From Sinorhizobium glycinis (GTDB taxonomy: Bacteria > Pseudomonadota > Alphaproteobacteria > Rhizobiales > Rhizobiaceae): a stretch of 64,000 nucleotides of DNA. The notes under the pieces were generated by a model, which saw nothing but the letters and a program-made list of their open reading frames with translations, did not search any database and was not told where the DNA came from. Location of the stretch: assembly GCF_001651865.1 (NCBI RefSeq), contig NZ_LPUX01000060.1, positions 1-64,000 on the forward strand, read 5' to 3'. A program made the position numbers and the translations under genes. Positions 54,478 to 63,264 of this stretch are shown here, piece by piece (positions within the stretch are counted from its first letter, which is position 1; the number at the start of each line of letters is the position of its first letter).

Positions 54478-55233
54478 CTAACCAAAATCGATGGCGTGCA
54501 GCATGGTGCCGTTGCGCTTCAGCCAGCGCCTGGCGTCATTCGTATCCGGGCACAGCCTTTCGCATAGCGCCCAGAAATCCGGACCGTGGTTCATCTCTTG
54601 GAGATGCGCCACCTCATGGGCGGCGAGATAGGCGATCACCTTCGGTGGCGCCATCGCGATCCGCCAGGAAAAGCTCAAGTCTCCCTCGGCGGAGCAGGAT
54701 CCCCAGCGGCTGCGGGTGTCCTTGAGGCTGAGCGAGCGCACCCGCCGGCCGATCCGGCCTGCATAGACGGCAACGAGGCGTTCCAGTTCCGCGCGCGCCT
54801 CCTTCTTCAGGAAATCAGCGATGCGCCTGCGCAAATGCTCCTCGGCGCCGCCCACCCGCAACACCGCCTCGTCGTCGGCGATAACGGATTCGGTCAGGCC
54901 GCGAAGCCGCCCGGTCCGCTCGATGCGATGGGCGACGCCGCGGATCAGGATGGTCCCGCCGTGCTCGAGTTCGCTTTCGCCGGAGAAGCGGGCGAGCTTG
55001 GTCATCAGCCAGCCCTGATGGCGGCTGAGGAATGCGCTGACTTCGTGCTCCGGCAGGCCTTCGGGAACCGTGAGCTTCAGGGCGCGCCCGCCCGGCTCGA
55101 TGCGCAGCGTCATCCGCGTCGCGCGTGCGTTCTGCCGGATGGTCAAGGGAAGGCGCTTGCCGGCCACCTCGATGTCGCGTGTGACATCAAGGCGCGTTTC
55201 ACTGCCGCGGCGGCGCTTGAAAGAAGGAAACAT
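54478..55233 (-). CDS. YgjP-like zinc metallopeptidase (DUF45 / M48 type)
   Basis: This 251-residue protein has a zinc site AAHEVAHLQEMNH (HExxH plus downstream His) followed by GPDFWALCERLCPD, as in YgjP/WLM-type domains. Upstream, DTRSRWGSCS is the other invariant family motif. The N-terminal half is beta-rich and lacks a signal peptide. Members are presumed proteases related to SprT/Wss1, but the substrate is unknown. It is preceded by a hairpin with a parS-like core and followed by a GC-rich repeat. Confidence 0.88.
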   Translation of the reverse strand: MFPSFKRRRGSETRLDVTRDIEVAGKRLPLTIRQNARATRMTLRIEPGGRALKLTVPEGLPEHEVSAFLSRHQGWLMTKLARFSGESELEHGGTILIRGVAHRIERTGRLRGLTESVIADDEAVLRVGGAEEHLRRRIADFLKKEARAELERLVAVYAGRIGRRVRSLSLKDTRSRWGSCSAEGDLSFSWRIAMAPPKVIAYLAAHEVAHLQEMNHGPDFWALCERLCPDTNDARRWLKRNGTMLHAIDFG

Positions 55234-55283
55234 GAGGCCTTTCTAGCCGATTCGCCGACCGCTGGCAGCTGCCCTACAGTCTG

Positions 55284-55311
55284 TCCCGGCGTTTCATGTG
55301 AAACGCCGGGA
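55284..55311. other. Perfect hairpin with parS-like core
   Basis: Thirteen-base arms TCCCGGCGTTTCA and TGAAACGCCGGGA flank TG. The central GTTTCATGTGAAAC differs from the ParB-site core only at one middle base; over 16 positions (55290-55305) 13 match. It lies between DUF2852 and the metallopeptidase gene and has no T-tract, so it is not a standard terminator. Confidence 0.5.
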
Positions 55312-55326
55312 TCCCGTTTCTCTCAA

Positions 55327-55746
55327 TCAGTTCGTCTCGGGTGCAGGCCCGGGGCGACCGTTCTTGCGCTCGCGCATGAAGCGGTCGAATTCCTCCTGGT
55401 CCTTTGCGCGCCGGAGCTGGCGGACATAGGCGTCGAACTCCGCGCGCATCTCGTCGAGCTTGCGGCGTTCCTCGTCGAGGCGGGCAAGTTCCGCCTCGCG
55501 CCAGTCGTCGAAGGCGACATTGCCGGTCCGATGGTGGGCCCAATGGCCGCGATGGTTCCGGCGGAAGCCGGCGCACATGCGGTCCACGCTGTCGTTGGCG
55601 TCCTTCTTGAAGGTCTTCAGCTTGTCGCCGAAAAGGATGTAGGCGAGCATCGCCAGGCCGAGCGGCCAGAACACGATGAAACCGAGCACCATCAATGCAA
55701 TGGTCGCAGGCGTCCAGTCCGGACGGATCAATGCAGATTGGTTCAT
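55327..55746 (-). CDS. DUF2852 family membrane protein
   Basis: This 139-residue protein of unknown function has one transmembrane segment near the N-terminus (IALMVLGFIVFWPLGLAMLAYILF, about 12-36), a basic stretch, then a long charged helix likely to form a coiled coil (EAELARLDEERRKLDEMRAEF and following). It is recognisable as the DUF2852 group common in Rhizobiales. It would be anchored in the inner membrane with its helix in the cytoplasm. It has no obvious operon partner. Confidence 0.8.
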   Translation of the reverse strand: MNQSALIRPDWTPATIALMVLGFIVFWPLGLAMLAYILFGDKLKTFKKDANDSVDRMCAGFRRNHRGHWAHHRTGNVAFDDWREAELARLDEERRKLDEMRAEFDAYVRQLRRAKDQEEFDRFMRERKNGRPGPAPETN

Positions 55747-55927
55747 CTTCCGTATTCCTCGCAGTCAACGGGCCGCCCGTTGCGGCCCGATGAAAACGAT
55801 GTGGGAAAGACCGGAGATGTCTGCAAGATGCGCCGGATGGGAATCGGACAAGCCCTTGACTCTGCGGCAGCAAATCGCTGCCGCACGGCCTCCGGGTGTT
55901 ATCGGGATCGGCCGCTTGATGCGCGCC

Positions 55928-57202
55928 TCAGGCCGATTTTCCGCCCTTGATGATCTGCTTCACCGGTCGTGAGTGACGCGAGTGCTGGCGCTGGAAGGCG
56001 ACGATGCGGGGTGCGATCTCGCCGCGGAAGCGAGAGCCGTTGAAGACGCCGTAGTGGCCGACATCCGGCTGCATGTAGTGCTGACGCATATGCTCAGGGA
56101 TGTTGGTGCAGATCGTCTGCGCCGCCTGGGTCTGGCCGAGGCCGGATATGTCGTCGTTCTCGCCCTCGACCGTCAGCAGTGCCACCTTGCGGATCGCCGT
56201 CGGGTCGACGCGCTTGCCGCGGTGCATCATTTCGCCCTTCGGCAAAGCATGCTGCATGAACACGACCTGCACCGTCTGCAGGTAGAATTCCGCCGTCAGG
56301 TCCATGACCGCGAGATATTCGTCGTAGAAATCGCGGTGCTTGTCGGCGGCATCGCCGTCATTCTTGACGAGATGAGCGAAAAACTCCTTGTGAGCGACCA
56401 GATGGCGGTCAAGGTTCATCGACATGAAGCCGGAAAGCTGCAGGAAACCCGGATAGACCATGCGCATGAAGCCGGGCTGCGGCCACGGCACCGGCATGAT
56501 GACGTTGTCGCGGAACCATTCGACCGGCCGCTGCTCGGCCAGCTGATTGACGGCGGTGGGGTTGATGCGCGTGTCGATCGGGCCGCCCATCAGCGTCATG
56601 GATGCAGGCGACAGCGGGTCGTTTTCCGCCTCCATCAGAGCGACCGCGGCAAGAACCGGAACGGCCGGCTGGCAGACGCCGATGACGTGGGTATCGGGCC
56701 CGAGGTGATGCAGGATCTGGATGACGTAGTCGATATAGTCGTCGAGATCGAAGGTGCCTTCGCTGAGCGGCACCATGCGGGCATCCATCCAGTCCGTGAT
56801 GTAGATGTCGGACTCGGGCAGCAGCGCCTCGACGGTGCCGCGCAGCAGCGTCGCATAGTGGCCGGACATCGGCGCGACGAGCAGCACCTTCGGATCCGGC
56901 GTCCGCCCCTTCGGGAGCGAGCGCTCGAAATGGATGAGATTGCAGAAGGGCGCCCGCCAGACGATCTTCTCCCGGACCGGCACCGGCTGGCCGTCGACGA
57001 CCGTCTCGGGCAGGCCGAATTCGGGCTTGCCGTAACGGCGCGTGGCGCGTTCGAAGACTTCCAGCCCTGCGGCCGCGGTGCGGCCGAAATAGGTGTGCGA
57101 GACCGGATTCATCGGATTCTTGAAGGCGAGCCGCATGGCATCCGCGGCCGTGCGCCACGGAGCCATCATGGCATGGTTCATTTCGTAGAGCTGGTAGAAC
57201 AT
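55928..57202 (-). CDS. phaZ: Intracellular polyhydroxyalkanoate depolymerase PhaZ
   Basis: This 424-residue alpha/beta hydrolase degrades stored poly-3-hydroxybutyrate. It begins MFYQLYEMNHAMMAPWR, typical of the family. The nucleophile elbow reads GVCQPA, with Cys in place of the usual lipase Ser, as in other intracellular native-granule depolymerases. The open frame continues upstream but the ATG at 57202 fits the family start. No signal peptide is present. A TTGTGCAGTGCAACAA motif upstream may be a PhaR site. Confidence 0.94.
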   Translation of the reverse strand: MFYQLYEMNHAMMAPWRTAADAMRLAFKNPMNPVSHTYFGRTAAAGLEVFERATRRYGKPEFGLPETVVDGQPVPVREKIVWRAPFCNLIHFERSLPKGRTPDPKVLLVAPMSGHYATLLRGTVEALLPESDIYITDWMDARMVPLSEGTFDLDDYIDYVIQILHHLGPDTHVIGVCQPAVPVLAAVALMEAENDPLSPASMTLMGGPIDTRINPTAVNQLAEQRPVEWFRDNVIMPVPWPQPGFMRMVYPGFLQLSGFMSMNLDRHLVAHKEFFAHLVKNDGDAADKHRDFYDEYLAVMDLTAEFYLQTVQVVFMQHALPKGEMMHRGKRVDPTAIRKVALLTVEGENDDISGLGQTQAAQTICTNIPEHMRQHYMQPDVGHYGVFNGSRFRGEIAPRIVAFQRQHSRHSRPVKQIIKGGKSA

Positions 57203-57312
57203 GGGACGCGTACCCCTTGTTTCAATCAATCTCGGCGCCGCTCCCAGGTCGGACGCAAGCCTTGCGAGTGTTTGTCTTGGTGTCCGCAATCGCTTCCAGA
57301 CTACCACTTTTT

Positions 57313-57328
57313 TTGTGCAGTGCAACAA
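57313..57328 (-). promoter_or_regulatory. Candidate PhaR-type site upstream of phaZ
   Basis: TTGTGCAGTGCAACAA is a near-palindrome centred on TGCAGTGCA, about 110 bases upstream of the phaZ start. Similar TGCA-rich palindromes are reported before phasin and PHB genes controlled by PhaR/AniA in alphaproteobacteria. The assignment is by resemblance only. Confidence 0.35.
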
Positions 57329-57428
57329 AGACGCCCCCGTGATTTGAGGACGGCCTGCTCACGGAAATCATATTACTAATTTATTGAGATAACATTATGC
57401 GGGCCTGTCGCGCTATGATGTTCGTACC

Positions 57429-58265
57429 TCAAAGCGCGGAAATTCCGTAAAAACCGGCGGCAGTCCCCAGGAAAATCGCCTGCCGTTCCGCTTTCGTGCG
57501 ATTGGAAGTGAGCGCCCGGGCGGCGGCGAACCACTCGGAGTAGTCGGCGTCAAGTAGCACAACCGGCCAATCGCTGCCGAACATCACCCGTTCGGCGCCG
57601 AAGACCCCGACGAGATGCGTGACATAGGGGCGCAATCGTTCGATCGACCACTTGCCGCCAGCCTCGGTCACGAGCCCCGACAGCTTGACGTGAACGTTCG
57701 GGCGGCGGGCGAGCGCCGCCATATCGGCGCGCCAGGGTTCGAGGCGGCCTTCTGCGATGAAAGGCTTGGCGCCGTGGTCGACGACGATGGCAAGGTCCGG
57801 CAGGCGATCGGCAAGCGCGGCGATCACCGGCAGGTGGCGCGGCTGGATGAGCGCGTCGAAACGCAGGTCCAGCTGCGCCAGCATCTCGAGCGTGGCGATC
57901 GCTTCAGGCCGCAGGATCCAGGCGGTTTCGGCGATACTTTGCAGCATCGGCCGGATGCCTTTGAATTTCGGGTGCATCTTCAACCGCCGAAGCTCGGCAC
58001 CGGCGTCGTGGGCTAGGATGTCGATCCAGCCGACGACCGCCGCAACCGTCTCTTCGCGCTTGGCGATCTCCAGCAGGAACTCGGTCTCCGCAACATTCGG
58101 CGCCGCCTGGACGAGGACGGTGCGGCTGACGCCAGCGGCGCTGAGATGCGGCTTCAGATCGCCGGGGCAGAAGTCGCGGAAGATCGGTTCAAGATCCGGT
58201 CCTGGCCAGTCGTTATGACCGAGGCCCAAAGTCCAGTAGTGCTGGTGGGCATCGATGAAGCTCAT
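57429..58265 (-). CDS. Amidohydrolase-family sugar lactonase (L-fuconolactonase-like)
   Basis: This 278-residue TIM-barrel hydrolase has the N-terminal metal-site motif IDAHQHYW, VVGWIDILA, KFKGIRPM, VVDHGAKP and the C-terminal MFGSDWPV. This set is typical of COG3618 lactonases such as L-fucono-1,5-lactonase and L-rhamnono-lactonase. It would open the sugar lactone made by a dehydrogenase. It overlaps the upstream dehydrogenase gene by four bases, and that gene follows an ABC sugar importer, which supports a catabolic role. The exact sugar is inferred, not shown. Confidence 0.85.
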   Translation of the reverse strand: MSFIDAHQHYWTLGLGHNDWPGPDLEPIFRDFCPGDLKPHLSAAGVSRTVLVQAAPNVAETEFLLEIAKREETVAAVVGWIDILAHDAGAELRRLKMHPKFKGIRPMLQSIAETAWILRPEAIATLEMLAQLDLRFDALIQPRHLPVIAALADRLPDLAIVVDHGAKPFIAEGRLEPWRADMAALARRPNVHVKLSGLVTEAGGKWSIERLRPYVTHLVGVFGAERVMFGSDWPVVLLDADYSEWFAAARALTSNRTKAERQAIFLGTAAGFYGISAL

Positions 58266-59284
58266 GCGGCACCGACCGTGATGACCGCCTTTACAAGACC
58301 GGCTTTGTCATGTGCCCAAAGCGGCAGGTCGTGAACCGCCTGGTCGAGGGTGGTCCTGTGGGTGACGAGCTTGTCGACGGGCACGAGGCCTTTGCCGATC
58401 GAGGCGATGACGTGATCGAAATCCTCGCGCGTCGCATTGCGGCTTGCCACCAGCGTCATCTCGCGCTTGTGGAATTCCGGGTCAGAGAAACGGATGTAGT
58501 TTTTCACCACGCTGACGAACACCAGGGTCCCGCCGTGGGCAACATGGGCGAAGGAGCGTTCCATCGAGATCGCATTGCCGGTGGCGTCGAAGACGACGTC
58601 GAAACCGTCACCATCGGTCGCTTGGGCAACGGCCTTTCCCAGCCCCTCACCGGCGAGAAGGCCGCCTGAAAAGCCGAGCTCGTCCGCAGCGAAGCCCAGC
58701 CGCTCGGCGCTCGTGTCGAGAAGCGTTACCTCGTGCCCGGCAATCCGCGAGAAGATCGCCGTTCCGAGGCCGATCGGGCCGGCACCGATCACCAGCGACC
58801 GGGCGCCGGGCGCCACCCCGGAGCGCCTGACCGCATGGGCGCCGATCGCCAGGAATTCCACCGTCGCGGCCGCTTCGGGGGAAAGACCGTTCGCCGGATA
58901 GAGGTTCTGTTCCGGCATGAGGATCTCTTCGCAGAAGGCGCCGTCGGTGTGGACGCCGAGAACCCGGATCGCCGTGCAGCAATTCGGCTTTCCCCGCCGG
59001 CAGGCAATGCAGCTCCCGCAGGAGATGTAGGGATTGACGACCACCAGAGTTCCCGGTGCGAGCCGGGAACCGTGGCCGGCCTCGACCACGGTCGCGGAAA
59101 TCTCGTGGCCCATGACGCGCGGATATTCGAGGAAGGGGTGCTTGCCTTCGAAGATGTGATAGTCGGTGCCGCAGATGCCGACACGGCTGACGGCAAGGCG
59201 AGCCCAGCCCTCGGGGGGCGCCACCGGCCGGGGTCGGTCGGTGATTTCCAGGCGACCGGGTTCTGAACAGACGACAGCTTTCAT
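58262..59284 (-). CDS. Zinc-containing alcohol/polyol dehydrogenase
   Basis: This 340-residue medium-chain dehydrogenase has catalytic-zinc ligands in GICGTDYH and MGHEISATV, four structural-zinc cysteines in CGSCIACRRGKPNCC, and the NAD-binding VIGAGPIGLG. It resembles L-galactonate/L-sorbose/threonine-type dehydrogenases. In this cluster it probably oxidises the aldonate or sugar released after lactone opening. It starts 55 bases after the permease gene and is coupled to the lactonase gene. Confidence 0.88.
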   Translation of the reverse strand: MKAVVCSEPGRLEITDRPRPVAPPEGWARLAVSRVGICGTDYHIFEGKHPFLEYPRVMGHEISATVVEAGHGSRLAPGTLVVVNPYISCGSCIACRRGKPNCCTAIRVLGVHTDGAFCEEILMPEQNLYPANGLSPEAAATVEFLAIGAHAVRRSGVAPGARSLVIGAGPIGLGTAIFSRIAGHEVTLLDTSAERLGFAADELGFSGGLLAGEGLGKAVAQATDGDGFDVVFDATGNAISMERSFAHVAHGGTLVFVSVVKNYIRFSDPEFHKREMTLVASRNATREDFDHVIASIGKGLVPVDKLVTHRTTLDQAVHDLPLWAHDKAGLVKAVITVGAA

Positions 59285-59339
59285 GGGACGTTCCGTAGTT
59301 TGATCTTCGCGGTTTTGGCCGGCCTTGGCGGGGCGCAGT

Positions 59340-60317
59340 TCAACGCGCCCCCCGGCGCCTGAGTTGGTCGAAATAGACGATCACGATGATCAGCACGCCG
59401 GTGATGATGCGCTGCCAGAAGGAGTTGACGTTCAAGAGGTTGGCGCCGTTGTTGATGGTCGCCAGGATGAAGGCGCCGAGAAGCGGGCCGTGGACCGAAC
59501 CGACGGCGCCGAAAAGGCTGGTGCCGCCGATGACAGACGAGGCGATCGCCTGCAATTCCCAGCCCTCCGCCTGGGTGGCGTTGCCTATGCCGATGCGCGA
59601 GGCCAGCAGCAGCCCGACAAAGGCGGCGCAGGTCGAAGACAGGATATAGGCGAGATAGATCGTCCGGTTGACGTTGACGCCAGAAAGGCGGGCCGCCTCG
59701 CTGTTCGAGCCGACGGCAAAGAGATAGCGGCCGAAGCGGCTCAGATGCAGGAAGACGTAAGCAGGGATCGCGACGACGATGACCATCCAGAAGAGGCTCG
59801 GGACACCGAGGAAGTCGGCGCGGGAGAAGTTGGTGAAGGTCTCGTTGGTGATCGAGATCGTCGAGCCGTTGGTGATCAGCAGGCCGATGCCGCGCAGCGA
59901 CGTCAGCGTCGCAAGCGTGATGATGAAGGGCGGCAGGCCCATGCGGACGATGCCGAAAGCGTGAAAGACGCCGATCAGCACGCCGATCAGGAGCGTCGCA
60001 AGCAGCGCCAGCCAGAGCGGCACGCCGGCGGCGAGCAGCCAGGCGACGATGACGCTGGTGAAGCCGACGACCGCGCCGACCGACAAGTCGATGCCGGCGG
60101 TGATGATGACGAAGGTCTGGCCGACCGCGAGGATCGCAGTCATCGCCCCCTGTCGCAGCAGGTTGCTGATATTGTTCGGCGTCCAGAAGGCGCTCGTCGC
60201 CAGGCCGAGCAGCAGCCAGAGGACGACCAGCAGCCCGAGTAGCGTCAGCCCGAACAGGATGCTGACCCCTCTCTTCGGTGTCGGTCCTGCGCTGCTTTCT
60301 ACCGTTTCCACACTCAT
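59340..60317 (-). CDS. Sugar ABC transporter permease (RbsC family)
   Basis: This 325-residue permease has about nine to ten hydrophobic segments and the RbsC-type motifs ILAVGQTFVIITAGIDLSVGAVVG and GIGNATQAEGWELQAIASSVIGGTSLFG. It forms the channel of the importer completed by the ATPase (60413-61954) and binding protein (62068-63057). The ATG at 60317 is preferred to the upstream in-frame start, which would reach into a palindromic repeat. Confidence 0.94.
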   Translation of the reverse strand: MSVETVESSAGPTPKRGVSILFGLTLLGLLVVLWLLLGLATSAFWTPNNISNLLRQGAMTAILAVGQTFVIITAGIDLSVGAVVGFTSVIVAWLLAAGVPLWLALLATLLIGVLIGVFHAFGIVRMGLPPFIITLATLTSLRGIGLLITNGSTISITNETFTNFSRADFLGVPSLFWMVIVVAIPAYVFLHLSRFGRYLFAVGSNSEAARLSGVNVNRTIYLAYILSSTCAAFVGLLLASRIGIGNATQAEGWELQAIASSVIGGTSLFGAVGSVHGPLLGAFILATINNGANLLNVNSFWQRIITGVLIIVIVYFDQLRRRGAR

Positions 60318-60356
60318 TGCGTCCTCCCTGCAGTCGTTTTTATTTCGATCTAAAGC

Positions 60357-60408
60357 TGGAGCGGGATGCCGGCGGATCACCGCCTACGCTTTTCCTCATC
60401 CCGCTCCA
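60357..60408. repeat. AGCGGGATG palindromic repeat inside the sugar transporter operon
   Basis: Exact 12-base arms TGGAGCGGGATG and CATCCCGCTCCA enclose an inner GGCGG/CCGCC stem. It lies between the ATPase stop (60413) and the permease start (60317), so it is transcribed within the operon. Related sequence is at 14100 (decayed) and within the nested insert at 48808. Confidence 0.8.
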
Positions 60409-60412
60409 ACGA

Positions 60413-61954
60413 TCAGGCATTGATCGCCTGCGCCAACACGTCCTCATGGCTGGCGGCGCGGTAATCGTGGCTTGCCACCAGCCGCCCCTGCCGGAAAACG
60501 TGCAGGCGATCCGCGAGCTCGTAGACTTCCGGCAGATAGGAGGAGATCAGGATGATCCCCGCCCCTTTTTCCAGCAAGCGCGCGAAGAGCCGGTAGATTT
60601 CCGCCTTGGTGCCGACGTCGACGCCGACGGTAGGCTCATCGAAGATGAACAGCTTCGCGCCGTGGCTCAGCCATTTGCCGATGACGATCTTCTGCTGGTT
60701 GCCGCCGGACATGGCGGAGGCAAGCACGCGGCGCGACGGCGTTTTGATCTGCAGGTCGCGGATCTGGCGATCGGCATTGGCGGCCTCCTCGGCGCGGTTG
60801 ATCGTCAAACCGCGCGTCAATTTCCGGAAGACCGGCAGGTTGATGTTGAGACCGATCGGCAGGTTGAGGCAGAGGCCCTGGTCGCGGCGGCTTTCCGGCG
60901 CAAGCGCGACGCCGAGCTCCATCGCCTTGCGCTCGTTGTCGATCTCGACCTTGCGGCCCTGCCAGAACACCTCGCCGGCGGTGAGCGGATGGCGGCCGTA
61001 AAGGCCGAGCGCGAATTCGCTGCGCCCCGCGCCGATCAGGCCATAAAGCCCGACGATCTCGCCGGCCCTGACGGAAAGCGATATGTCGCTGAAACCGGGG
61101 CCGGAAAGCCCGCGCGCCTCGACGATCGTCTCGCCGAGTGCGAACTGCTCCTTGTGATAGATCTGCTCGATGGTGCGGTTGATCATCAGCGCGATCAGTT
61201 CAGCCTCGTTGGTCGCGGAGATATCACGCGTGCCGACATGGGTGCCGTCGCGCAGCACCGAGACGCGGTCGGCAAGCTCGAAGACTTCCTCGAGCCGGTG
61301 GCTGATATAGACGATGGTGACGCCCTCGCCCTGCAGCCGGCGAATGAGGCGGAAAAGCTGGGCCGATTCCTGCCGCGTCAGGTAGGCCGTCGGCTCGTCG
61401 AAGATCAGGAAACGGGTGCCGCGCATGGCGGCGCGGGCGGTCGCGACAAGCTGCTGCTGGCCGATGGTCAGGCTGCCGAGGGTCGCGTTGGCCGGCAGGC
61501 TGAAGCCGAGGTCATCGAGGACGCCCTGGGCCGCATCGGTCATGGCCCGCTTGCGCATGAGACCGCGCCGGTTCATCTCGTCGCCGAGGAACATGTTGGC
61601 CGCGACGCTCAAGTGCGGGCAGAGAACGACTTCCTGGTGAACGGCATTGATGCCGCGGGCGATCGCCTCGTTGGGGCTCGCCAGCAGGACCGGCTCGCCT
61701 TGCCAGAACACCTCGCCGGCGGTTCGCGGGATGACGCCGGTCAGAAGCTTGATCAGCGTCGACTTGCCGGCGCCGTTTTCGCCTACGATCGCGTGAATCT
61801 CTCCGGAGAGGAAGGTGATGGTCGCGGGCTTCAGCGCCTGGACGGCGCCATAGTTCTTCTGCAGGCCACGCAGCTCGAGGATCGGCTTGCCCTTCGGAAC
61901 GGCCGCCTCGAGTTCGCCTTCGTGCCGATGGCTGACCTCTTGAAGCCCTGTCAT
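60413..61954 (-). CDS. Sugar ABC transporter ATP-binding protein (RbsA/MglA family)
   Basis: This 513-residue protein is a tandem ATPase. The first unit has GENGAGKSTLIKLL and signature LTIGQQQLVATARA; the second has a degenerate P-loop GLIGAGRSEFAL and signature MSGGNQQKIVIGKWL. This arrangement is normal for ribose/galactose-type importers. The start is the ATG at 61954 with a GAGGAGGGT site; the upstream extension is rejected. A 12-base-arm hairpin separates it from the binding-protein gene. Confidence 0.95.
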   Translation of the reverse strand: MTGLQEVSHRHEGELEAAVPKGKPILELRGLQKNYGAVQALKPATITFLSGEIHAIVGENGAGKSTLIKLLTGVIPRTAGEVFWQGEPVLLASPNEAIARGINAVHQEVVLCPHLSVAANMFLGDEMNRRGLMRKRAMTDAAQGVLDDLGFSLPANATLGSLTIGQQQLVATARAAMRGTRFLIFDEPTAYLTRQESAQLFRLIRRLQGEGVTIVYISHRLEEVFELADRVSVLRDGTHVGTRDISATNEAELIALMINRTIEQIYHKEQFALGETIVEARGLSGPGFSDISLSVRAGEIVGLYGLIGAGRSEFALGLYGRHPLTAGEVFWQGRKVEIDNERKAMELGVALAPESRRDQGLCLNLPIGLNINLPVFRKLTRGLTINRAEEAANADRQIRDLQIKTPSRRVLASAMSGGNQQKIVIGKWLSHGAKLFIFDEPTVGVDVGTKAEIYRLFARLLEKGAGIILISSYLPEVYELADRLHVFRQGRLVASHDYRAASHEDVLAQAINA

Positions 61955-61978
61955 AGTACCCTCCTCACTTTCCGGTCC

Positions 61979-62009
61979 GCGACGGCCGGCTCCTCCTGCC
62001 GGCCGTCGC
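61979..62009 (-). promoter_or_regulatory. Intra-operon hairpin between binding-protein and ATPase genes
   Basis: Perfect 12-base arms GCGACGGCCGGC (61979-61990) and GCCGGCCGTCGC (61998-62009) enclose TCCTCCT. There is no T-tract on the minus strand. Such hairpins after the binding-protein gene commonly protect its mRNA from 3' decay and lower expression of downstream transporter genes. Confidence 0.7.
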
Positions 62010-62067
62010 GCGCCAAAGACAAGTCGTGGCGCAGGACATCCAGACGCCACGACGCATTCGCGACAGG

Positions 62068-63057
62068 TCAGTTGACCTTCGGGTTCAGGAGCGCGTCGAT
62101 CTTCGGCTCGGACATGTTGGCCTTGGTGACCAGGTTCGCGCCGGTATCGACATTGGCTTCGACCTTCTCGCCCTTCGAAACAGCAAGCGCCGTCTTCACG
62201 CCATCATAACCCATGCGATAGGGATCCTGCACGACAAGACCGGCCAGCACGCCTTCCTTGAGGAACCCGACGGTCTTTTCGTCGCTGTCGAAGCCGATGA
62301 CCTTGATCTTGTCTCCGAGCTTGTTCTCGGCAATCGCCTGGCCGGCTCCCTGAGCCATGATCAGGTTCGAGGCGAAGACGCCGACGAGGTTCGGATTGGC
62401 GGTGATCAGGTCGGTCATGATGTTGAGGCCGGTCGTCGCCTGGCCGTCGGCATATTTGTCGGCGACCACCTTCAGGCCCGGATACTTGGTCTTGACCTGA
62501 TCGAGAAAGCCTTCGCGGCGCTGGTCGAGCGAGCCGACGCCCGGCAGGCTGGTGATGATGGCGACCTCGCCTTCTTCCTTGCCGGTCGCTTCCTTGATCG
62601 CCGCGGCAAGGCCGTCGGCGGCGATGCGGCCGCCCTGGACGTTGTCGGTCGTCAGGAACGACGAGAACGCCTTCGAATCGGCGCCCGAATCGATGCCGAT
62701 GATCGGCACCGCCTTGGCGGCCTCGTCGATCGGCTTGCCAAGCGCCTTGAACTCGGTCGGGGCGATGACCACCGCGGCCGGTGCGCCGGCGACGGCGTTC
62801 TCAAGAATGCTGATCTGGCCGTTGATGTCGGATTCGGATTGCGCGCCGAGTTCCGGCACGTTGACCCCGAGGTCCTTGCCGGCGGCACGAGCGCCCGCGA
62901 GCACGATCTGCCAATAGAAGGAGGTCGTGTCCTTGACGATGATCGGGATGGTAACGTCCTGCGCGAAGGACGGCACTGGCGCCATGGCGGCGAAGAAGGC
63001 CGCGCCGGCGAGCGCGTTGAAGGCGCGGCGGGAAAGAATGCGTCTGGAAATGCTCAT
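62068..63057 (-). CDS. Sugar ABC transporter substrate-binding protein (RbsB family)
   Basis: This 329-residue periplasmic protein has an N-terminal signal (SRRAFNALAGAAFFAAMAPVPSFA, cleavage near AQD; the twin Arg suggests possible Tat export). The mature part VTIPIIVKDTTSFYWQIVLAGARAAGKDLGV and IGIDSGADSK are typical periplasmic-binding-protein family 2b. The ATG at 63057 has GAGGAGAAA upstream. It is the first transporter gene of the operon, preceded by an A/T palindrome that may be an operator. Confidence 0.94.
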   Translation of the reverse strand: MSISRRILSRRAFNALAGAAFFAAMAPVPSFAQDVTIPIIVKDTTSFYWQIVLAGARAAGKDLGVNVPELGAQSESDINGQISILENAVAGAPAAVVIAPTEFKALGKPIDEAAKAVPIIGIDSGADSKAFSSFLTTDNVQGGRIAADGLAAAIKEATGKEEGEVAIITSLPGVGSLDQRREGFLDQVKTKYPGLKVVADKYADGQATTGLNIMTDLITANPNLVGVFASNLIMAQGAGQAIAENKLGDKIKVIGFDSDEKTVGFLKEGVLAGLVVQDPYRMGYDGVKTALAVSKGEKVEANVDTGANLVTKANMSEPKIDALLNPKVN

Positions 63058-63127
63058 CAGGTTTCTCCTCTCAAGTAACACCCTGTTCCGTTATCGAGGC
63101 CGATCCGCCAGGTGCTCGCAGATCGTC

Positions 63128-63141
63128 TTTTATCAATAAAA
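63128..63141 (-). promoter_or_regulatory. A/T palindrome upstream of the sugar transporter operon
   Basis: TTTTAT-CA-ATAAAA lies about 70 bases before the binding-protein start, in an otherwise G/C-rich region. It could be an operator or part of the promoter. No regulator gene is present in the window to test this against. Confidence 0.3.
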
Positions 63142-63264
63142 AACATTTTGGCACGCTAATTCAGACAGATCGAATTGGCAAGGCCACATTGGTTGGTTCC
63201 GTTCATTGCGTTCCTCCAAGACGCAAGAAGGATCGCCCGCCGCTTCCGGCAGCGGGCATGATAA

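Noticed and set aside
60278-62209. Long plus-strand frame opposite the sugar transporter ATPase gene
   Set aside because: The minus-strand frame encodes a complete tandem ABC ATPase, and the plus frame is its shadow.
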